64,000 nt of DNA from Pomacea canaliculata (taxonomy: Eukaryota; Mollusca; Gastropoda; Architaenioglossa; Ampullariidae). Location: positions 2,480,001 through 2,544,000 of the forward strand of contig NC_037599.1 of assembly GCF_003073045.1 (NCBI RefSeq), given 5' to 3'. Below the pieces are notes generated by a model that did no database searches, had not been told where the DNA came from, and saw only the letters and a list, made by a program, of their open reading frames with translations. Numbering within the stretch: position 1 is the stretch's first letter; each line of letters begins with the position of its first letter. Of the stretch, positions 56,598-64,000 are shown piece by piece. The translations under genes were made by a program, and so were the position numbers.

Positions 56598-59500
56598 ATG
56601 GGTTTGCGTCGTCTGCTAGAGAAATGGAAGCAATATCGGTACAGATTTGTCCCGTGGCTTGCATATAACTTGAAAGACAGGTACTACATATGAAGTTATT
56701 GAAGTTCGATGTTTCTAAAAACAACAGAAACACTAGAAGTCTGGAACAAATGTTTTGCTCGTGTGGGACGCCTGACACAAAAAAACTACTACTACACCTA
56801 TATATATTACCTGATTCATTAATGACAAGTCCCACTTCCCTATGCTCAGTTTGCTCGCTCTCGTCTGTATTAAATGGGATCTGTACCTCTTTTGAAGCAC
56901 ATTAACATGGCATCGCCCATTACCGAAACGATTCATAAAATATTACTGCGTTTCACCCATAAACAGCATATTATAAAATATAAGCGTAAGAGAATGCCGC
57001 ACTTTATCCCTTTATAGTTAAATTTTCATTGTGTCTTGATATATTAATAATAATTTTTAGACTACTTATAACAGTAAAAAAACTTTCATCATTTGTAATG
57101 CCCGCGTAAACTGTTGCACTGGAATTTATATCAACAAAAATATAATTTGCATTTTTCAGAAGTGTGAGATCTGTGCCAAAGGGGGATAAAGATAAACTTG
57201 TTTTGGATGAAGAAGTTAAGATGGCCCTAATAAACTTTCTATCAGCGATTGCAAATAGTACTAAAGACAGCAGTATTAGCAGTTTGGTGTGTCTACAATC
57301 AAGTGCTGAAAACAATTTGGATCTGATGCATAAAGTTTTGGGCTTCAAAATCCAGAGACAACTCAGTTCTATCCCTAATGGTGGGACGGGAGTGATTGTT
57401 ACTGCTGGATTTATTCCTGCTGGAACAGTTACTTCACTCTATCCAGGTAGTCTTGTAGGAAACTGCAAATAATTTATTAATTACTGATGATGATGATGAT
57501 GATGATGCCTTAACTATTTTCATGCTTGTTGTTTTCTTTGCCATAATACCAACCCATTGAACATATTTTTTTTTAGATATAAATCTGTGGTACAGTAGAA
57601 TCTGTTTGCCACGTATAACTAACTTTGCAGCAGTAGGATAGCTGGGAATATATGTCAAGTAGGGATATCACTAATGACTTTTACCTGGCAAATCTTGTTA
57701 TATAAGGTGTATAAATAAGTGACTTTGCTTACTTTTCCATGACTGTTGCTTCTGCAAAAGGCACATTTTGAGCTTAACAGTTATACAAAAAAGTTATAGA
57801 TTTTCTTTCACTTATTATGTTGCTTTAGTGTCAAGTTTCATTGCATTTGGTACTTACAGAGCTTATAGTGAATCTAGTCCTCATAATTTTTTTTTTAGAA
57901 TCATAAGTTGTTAAGCCCCCTAAGACTTTACACTTTGTCTTCCTGTGCTTGCAGCTTTTATTTGTTGCAAACGATTGGAAACATCAGATAAGGAATTAAG
58001 AGTAATTTTTCGGCATAAAAAGAGCAAAAATTCTGAAACTCATTTTTTAAATGATTTTACCCGAACTATCCCTTGTAAAGTATAGTTTATTGTGTAACAG
58101 TAGAATTCATTTAACACATTTTAATTTAAGCCAGTCATTGAATGCTTTTTTTGTAGTGATAATTGAATTCTTCCCATAATCACTTGTTCAATTTCTTCTT
58201 TTTTTTTTTTTTATGATAGGTTAGTGAGTCATTTTACGATGTGCAAACTACTTCTTTCACAGGCCTCCTATACCAGCCACATGAGCCAATTTTCTTTCAG
58301 AGTCTTGGTAATCCATTTATCTTCCGATGTATTGATGGTCTGCTAATTGATGGCAATGACAAGGGAATCTCTAGGCTTCTTTACAAGTGAGTGACTTTAG
58401 CTAATGGAACCAAAAATTTTTTTTTAGTTGAACAATGAAACAAATGCAACCTATTAAATGGCAAACCAATCTCTCTTGACAGGCCAGTGCACAAGAAAAG
58501 TCAAATGAATCAAAGAAAACTACAGCATTGGTAGAAGTAGAGTTCTTAAGGGTCATATCTCAGGACCTCAAAAGTAGATGTTATAGATTTGTGTTGTAAT
58601 TAAAGCTTATGTAAAATTGTTGTTATTGTTTGAGGTGAAGTTTATATGATGATTTCATGTGCATGTACATGTAAATTGAACAAAAAGTCATAAACGCCTT
58701 TCAGAGTGGGTAATTTGTTGTGTTGCCATAGTTTTTAGTGCTAAAGGAAAATTAGATAATGATGACTGCACAGAAGGCAAGATGTAATTGTATGCCAAAA
58801 GAATGGTGTATAGTTCTGTTGTAAAGAGAAGCCATCTGATATTTGCAGTGGGTTTTGAGATATAAAAGAGCAGATGCAGATTTGTCAGAGTGGGTTTAAC
58901 CATTAGTGAAAAGAATCTCATGATGTGGAGAAGACCCACATTGGTCCATGGATATTTGAACCCAGCATTTTTGTAGCTGTAAGCATGACATGGAATATAC
59001 TTCTCATTAATTTTATTTTTCTTAATAGAAGATAAAGAACTGTAAATATTTCTACAAATCCATTACCATATTTTACAGCGGCACTAAAAAGTACTCAGAA
59101 AATACAGTGTCAGCATGAATCCTTTAAGTTAATCCTTTAATAGATTCCTTGAGGGATTTTTGCAGGTCATGCCATGGTAGAGACAGATTAGGTCCTTTCA
59201 GTTTATGTGATGCCAGCTGGTTAACAAACTGGCCTATCAACCCCCTGGCTGTAGGACAGTATGTCAACAATCATAATAAAGGTGAATTTTGGCTTACATT
59301 GGTATGTGACATTGTGTTATGGAAAAACATTACAGTGCAACCAATGTTTTGTCATGTTTCATCCTACTGACATCGTCATCATTAACAACATATTTAGTCA
59401 TAACCTTCATCAGGTATGCAGTAAATTAATGCTTAAAAGCAAAGAAAGCGTTTCAATTCCAACAGTAGTGTATTTTATTACTAAAACTTTGTTTCTTCTC

Positions 59501-59941
59501 AGATTTTCCTGCAAATGTGGCCTATCAAGAATTTGATCTTCCTTTCAACTTTCCCTTCCATTTGCGTCAGTATTTGCCAAACAATTTTTACAGTGCTAAT
59601 GTTGGAGACGCTGGGCAGCAACAAAGGTAAATAATCCATTTCTATGCATGGATATACATCTTTATGTGTTGTAAATGAACAAAGACTAAGCATCCATGCT
59701 GCTACCGTACTGAATGGCAGATGAATTTGAATAATACAAAGGAATTAAATGATTTTTTTATATTCTTTTTTGAGTTTTTGTGGTTTTCATCTATAAAGAA
59801 TGTATAAATTTTGCATACAGATCAGCCTTTCAGACAGTCTGTTCTGGTTTCAGGTTGACAAGGCTTGTAGTTCTTGTGGCAACAAGAGACATACACTGTG
59901 GAGAAGAATTGTTATCTTCTTATTTCACTGTTGTTCATTAA
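56598..59941 (+). CDS. SETD9: SET domain-containing protein 9 (SETD9), complete, 6 exons
   Basis: SETD9 belongs to the SET methyltransferase fold. Its physiological substrate is not established. Exons: 56598-56680, 57160-57446, 58263-58386, 59166-59281, 59503-59626, 59854-59941, totalling 822 nt, 273 codons plus stop (human 299). The N-terminus KQYRYRFVPWLAYNL matches human RYKYRFVPWIALNL. The SET core shows GVIVTAGFIPAGTVTSLYPG, EPIFFQSLGNPFIFRCIDG, LIDGNDKGIS, GRDRLGP, NPLAVGQYVNN and the final GEELLSSYF (human GEELFSNYY). The usual NHxCxPN motif of SET enzymes is replaced by VNNHNKDFPANV, as in human SETD9 (VNN...AANV), so this is a family trait. The start is the only ATG before the conserved RYRFVPW block. 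Confidence 0.96.
57486..57506. repeat. (GAT)7 trinucleotide repeat
   Basis: Seven perfect GAT units lie just after the second SETD9 exon, inside intron 2. Confidence 0.9.
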
Positions 59942-60175
59942 TTGTGTGTGTGAGTGAGATTAGCGCATTACTACATTTAATAACAGTACTGAAGATAAGT
60001 GGAAAAATATAACTATAAGAAATAATTATAAGTGGAAATTTCTTTTGATCTTTTTTGATACCTGAACTGTAAATAATTGTAATTAAACCAAGTTCTTTCA
60101 AACATGAGAAATGTCACCCTGTGTGTATGTGTGTTTATAGAGAGAGCGTGCGTATGTGTGAGGTTGGGGAAGAGA

Positions 60176-60345
60176 GGTTGGTGGTGCAGTGGCTAAAGTG
60201 CCTATCACCACGACAATGAGAATCGGGTGTGGTAAATTCTAATTTCGGTTCTGACATACATGTCTCTGGATGTGGCACCTCTCTGCTGGGCTTATCATTG
60301 GTAGTTTTCTCTGAGTAATCTATTAGGAGAGCGGCCATGTTTTAT
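60176..60345 (+). mobile_element. tRNA-like SINE copy
   Basis: The opening GTTGGTGGTGCAGTGGCTAA followed by agtgcctatcacc resembles the A-box half of a gastropod-type SINE, and ttcggttctgacat lies at roughly B-box distance. It shares the cagtgg...ctgtcacc-type head with the copy at 47014-47215. The boundaries are approximate. Confidence 0.55.
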
Positions 60346-61039
60346 GTTGTGTAGATGGGTGTTGTATGTTCATGTATGAAAGGTGTTGGAAAGGTGTGTG
60401 CACATTGGAAAGGTGTGTGCTCATATGCCTGTACGTAAGGCACGAACATTTCTGGGTTTTTTTGTTTTTTGTGTTTTTTTTTGCATTTTTCTTTATCAAT
60501 TGGTTCTTTTCTTTGCAGTTTGTTGTCTAGTTACATTTCACTCGTTTTTCTTTAATTTTGTTACTTGTTAACATCATTTTCTTTGTCTTGGATGAACAAA
60601 CGAAGTTTGGAATTTAAGGTCTTTTGGTGAGTAGTAGGGTTAAGTTTTGACCACACTATATAGTGTTTCACAAGAAATAAAAGTAAAAGAAATTTTCTTT
60701 ATGCCAAAATGAATATCTCTTGGTCATACCTTCTCCTTAGCTAGTCATGCCCTGTATGCCTTAACAAGAAGTGTCCTTTGAATACAGTCAGCAAGTTGTG
60801 CAGGAGGGGCAGGATAACTGCGGTTTAACTAGTGTTTGCTCTACTTCTTAGTAGAAGGTCTTCGGTAAGATGTTAGCCTGGGGCTCTGACTCCTAATCCC
60901 TGCCTGCCCAACAGGGTGTATTGGATTTATCAGGGGGTGGAGGAAGGGGATGCCTGGCTTCACATTTCACATGGATGCCCTAAGCATGGCTAACCATGCA
61001 CATACAATTCACTGCCCCTAGGTCACTAGGCTATGGGAT

Positions 61040-61980
61040 CAACTACCTTTTATCTTCATTCAAATGAACAGACTGTTTAGGCTTACTGTACATTAAATGT
61101 GATAAAAGTAGCATACTGATGAAATCATCACATATAAAAGAGGAAGATTTAGTCTTTATAAATGCGGACACTCTCTCTTTAAAAGAGTTGAAAACATCAT
61201 GAATGATGTTGGATAGAATTCGAGGATAAGATTGGAGGTAGGGACATATGATGACCTTGGAGATAAGAAGCACGATGTCACCGCCAGGTAATATGCCGAA
61301 AGAAAGCAAGTCACGCAGTGTTGATAGTACAGCTGCACTCATATAAAAGTAAAGATATCGGTCTAGTTTGTCCAAATCTTTTGTCGTGTTTCCAGTCTGT
61401 GCAGGACGACTTCAGTAGCCCGTACTGCTCAGAAAGGTAAATACGATCTTTTATTAACTCACTGGTTGTTGTGAAGGTCTTATGATCTTTTTTTGTTTTA
61501 AAGCTCATATTTTGTTATTTGTTATACAGATACACGGCAAATGTTGCTAGAAGGTTGAGTATTAATATCGAGGGTGGGGGAAAGGTAATGAGTGTTGAAC
61601 GATTTAGTGCCTGGTCTAAAGTCAGTTTCTTGGAAGAAGAAAATGAAAGAGATGCTGAAAGCCTTTAGGCAGCACCCGACTTTAGTCCCCGATCTGGTGT
61701 TAGATGGTGTGAATGTGGAAGGAGAGGATGCTGACAGCTTAGCTGGGCCGCCAGCAGTTACCAAAGAAGCTGCAAATTAGCACTGATAGTTTGTAGGTGA
61801 GAATCTAGTTTTGACATACTCCATGGTCTGCTGGTTTGGAAGTCGCTGCATGTTGTTAATGTTTGTGGTCAAGTCGTACAGGTCGTAGGCATACAAGAGG
61901 ATCATCTGAGTTTTGTGCACGATGGAGGGGTGATTGAGAAGGCCAGGAAGATTATCGTGAATAAGACCCACGTGTATCAT
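61040..61980. other. Unassigned coding-like block between SETD9 and CTH
   Basis: Several short open stretches with protein-like composition occur on both strands. They include minus-strand 61980-61777 (containing TQMILLYAYDLYDLTTNINN) after a good acceptor-like TTTAG. On the plus strand, 61590-61780 contains VPDLVLDGVNVEGEDADSLA. No family was recognised for any of them. Possibilities are exons of a lineage-specific gene, an unrecognised domesticated or viral fossil, or chance. I assign no function and no exon model. Confidence 0.3.
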
Positions 61981-62237
61981 CTAAATACTATATGAGCTCT
62001 TGCCATCCCAACAGCACTTTTGTTTCCTCAAACTGAAAACAATCAGCAGAACCCTTTCGAATCCAAGCATATTTTTGAACAGGCGTTGAAGAAGCTGCAA
62101 CTGGAAGGGAGTTTCTCTGTATAATCATGTTTACCTTGATGAACTTTGAATTTTTGTATTAAGCTCTCCCACCTTCGAAAAATTTGCCAGAAGTAACTAA
62201 CTCAACCATACTGATACTGAATCTTTGACAGGAAAGC

Positions 62238-63820
62238 ATGACTGCGCAGAATAAAGAGGAGTTCGCAGGAAGGCTGGATGACAACAGTTATGAACTAGAG
62301 ACCCTGGCCTGCCACGTGGGGCAGAATCCGCAGCAGCATCATTCGCGTGACATCGTGGCGCCCATCTCGCTGTCCACAACGTTCGCCTTGGATGAACCGC
62401 AGGACCACAGTGTAGGCTGAGCTATGTCATAGAACGTCTGTACAAACACCAAATAACACTTTGTCATCTCCTACTTCATGCACTTTCACAAGTACACCCT
62501 TTTCCTTTTTTTCCCCAGTCAAAATTTCTTGAGTAGATATCCAGTTTGGTTGCTTGGTTGGTCAACCGACTGGATTTAATGAATAACTGAGTAGCAGTAA
62601 ATCTGCCTAATGAACGATGAAGTCTACACGTTTTTTATTCAACAGACATTTACAGGAAAGAAAAATATCGTAAGAAAACGTGCATATTGACAGTTAGAAT
62701 TGATGAAATTTGGAGACATGATCGAGGCAGATTAGCCATACCATGGGGCAAACGAACACTGGCGTTGGTCTCGCGCACATAAACGCTGGGACATTCCCTT
62801 AATCACGTGACATGAGTCGGTAGTCCATTGAAACAAAAAATTTAATTCGTGGATTTAACATACCTACATATGTGTTCCTTTTTTTCGGAGGATGGAAGGA
62901 CTTTGCATCCACTTTAATATTGTAGAAAGCTTGATACAAACTGCTTGTGTAATAGTGCATAGGGATTCTTTATAATTTAATGTAGTTTTTTTCTATATTA
63001 ATTTAATGTAATGTCTGTCTGCAGTATTAGAAAGAGAGGCTCGGTGAGTTCTCTCGCGCGCATCACTCTGTATAGTTGAATATAATATGTATATATGTTC
63101 GTACTTGTGCATCATGGGTTTGTAATGTAATTGTGACAGAGATACCGATACACCAGAGTTGGTAATCCAACACGAAACAGCCTCCAGGAATGCCTCGCTG
63201 CAATAGAAGGAGCAAAACACGGTAATCTTAACAAGATAAACCAAGTAAAAATTAACACTAAGGAGATCAGGAATAAGAACATTATACACTAGCAAACAAG
63301 CAAGCATAAAAAAGTAAGAAATAAAGACAATAAAACTTTATACTGACAAGATGAATTTCAAGAACTTCAGATCTGTAATGTTGCTATTGCAGTTTGGTGA
63401 TGTGTCGTTTATCTTTCTTGTTTACTTAAATAGATAAATAAATAAAAGTTTCATCGTCTTGTCCTCAGCCTTCGTCTTCTCATCGGGGATGGCAGCTACA
63501 CTGAACATCATGTTTCTCCTACGTGCTCACGATCACGTGGTTTGTGGGGCAGACGGCTACGGCGGTGAGTAACGGAATACACCATTGCCTTCATTTCATC
63601 TATTTCTCTCCTTTACCCACCTTCTTACTTTTTCTCTATGGGATGATCAAAATAAAGATCCTTTATGTACTTTTACATTCTGGAAAGAAGGTATTGTTGA
63701 TTGTTCTAAGGTACATACCGGTTTTTCGCTCAATGTGCAACAAGAATGGCCATAGAAACAACCTTTGTGGACTTCGCGGACTTAGAAGTATTTCGGAAAG
63801 CTCTTCGGCCAAATACCAAG
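62238..63820 (+). CDS. CTH: Cystathionine gamma-lyase (CTH), 5' part: first four coding exons
   Basis: CTH is the cytosolic PLP enzyme that splits cystathionine into cysteine, 2-oxobutyrate and ammonia, the last step of transsulfuration, and can make H2S. Exons in the window: 62238-62411, 63140-63221, 63469-63564, 63711-63820, with phases that join in frame to 154 codons; the rest lies beyond 64000. Matches are LACHVGQNPQQ (human QAIHVGQDPEQ), IVAPISLSTTF (human VVPPISLSTTF), YTRVGNPTRNSL, the cofactor-binding Y-x-R loop (human YSRSGNPTRN), FSSGMAAT, the PLP phosphate loop (human ASGLAAT), GYGGTYRFF (human VYGGTNRYF) and ETTFVDF. The catalytic lysine is not in the window. The related cystathionine gamma-synthase is less likely because the N-terminus follows animal CTH. 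Confidence 0.93.
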
Positions 63821-64000
63821 GTTACTTTCTGTTTCTTCCAACTCGTGCTGTCTAATCACTGTAATAGGACACTTTGTTAACTTCTTGTACCGAGAGTATT
63901 TTTTTTAAATATATAAGCATCATAACTTTTAGCATCTGTATCAACTATCCTGAGCTTTATCAGAATACTGGATTCAGTTTTTGTAAGATGTCTTCCTATT
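63821..64000. other. CTH intron 4, start only
   Basis: The donor GTTACT at 63821 follows the fourth CTH exon. Nothing else was recognised before the window ends. Confidence 0.5.

Larger units (their letters stand above)
59942..62237. other. Intergenic region between SETD9 and CTH
   Basis: SETD9 and CTH are in tandem, so this interval holds the SETD9 3'UTR and the CTH promoter and 5'UTR. It contains a SINE-like copy (60176-60345), a repeat-like segment around 60830-61030 ending in ctaggtcactaggctatggg, and a coding-like block at 61040-61980 described separately. The CTH ATG lies 17 bases after a CAG at 62219-62221 that could be noise or an acceptor. Confidence 0.5.

Overview
The window is from an animal nuclear genome: AT-rich, with intron-rich protein genes and standard GT-AG splicing. 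Protein matches were made by eye to remembered human orthologues. Intron-rich bilaterian gene models, tRNA-like SINEs and the LINE types suggest a lophotrochozoan, probably a mollusc and possibly a gastropod. That placement is inference. There are no prokaryotic features, CRISPR arrays or convincing tRNA genes.

Seven conserved genes could be traced exon by exon, with splice phases that close in frame. In order they are TMEM214 (minus, 2469-11623), IFT74 (plus, about 11770-25298), SERBP1/HABP4 (minus, 27971-33095), ZNF367 (plus, 33624-40850), EIF2B2 (minus, 47477-56270), SETD9 (plus, 56598-59941) and the first four exons of cystathionine gamma-lyase CTH (plus, 62238 to beyond the window). The first six form three head-to-head pairs: TMEM214/IFT74, SERBP1/ZNF367 and EIF2B2/SETD9. 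Each pair shares a divergent promoter region of at most about 0.5 kb. The spaces between pairs (25.3-28.0 kb and 40.9-47.5 kb) are convergent and hold 3' flanks and repeats.

The genes do not form one pathway. They cover an ER membrane protein (TMEM214), a ciliary transport subunit (IFT74), an mRNA/ribosome-binding protein (SERBP1), a zinc-finger regulator (ZNF367), a translation-initiation exchange factor subunit (EIF2B2), a SET-domain protein (SETD9) and a transsulfuration enzyme (CTH).

The least expected content is non-coding. One SERBP1 intron holds two similar sequences with boxes C and D and closing stems, which look like a duplicated intronic C/D-box snoRNA. Non-autonomous DNA transposons with readable target-site duplications sit in introns and intergenic space. 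They include two copies of one short hAT-like family, one of them nested inside a pogo/Tigger-like element. Decayed LINE fragments lie in introns of IFT74 and EIF2B2, and tRNA-like SINEs occur at 47.0, 50.4 and 60.2 kb. A coding-like block at 61.0-62.0 kb between SETD9 and CTH could not be assigned.
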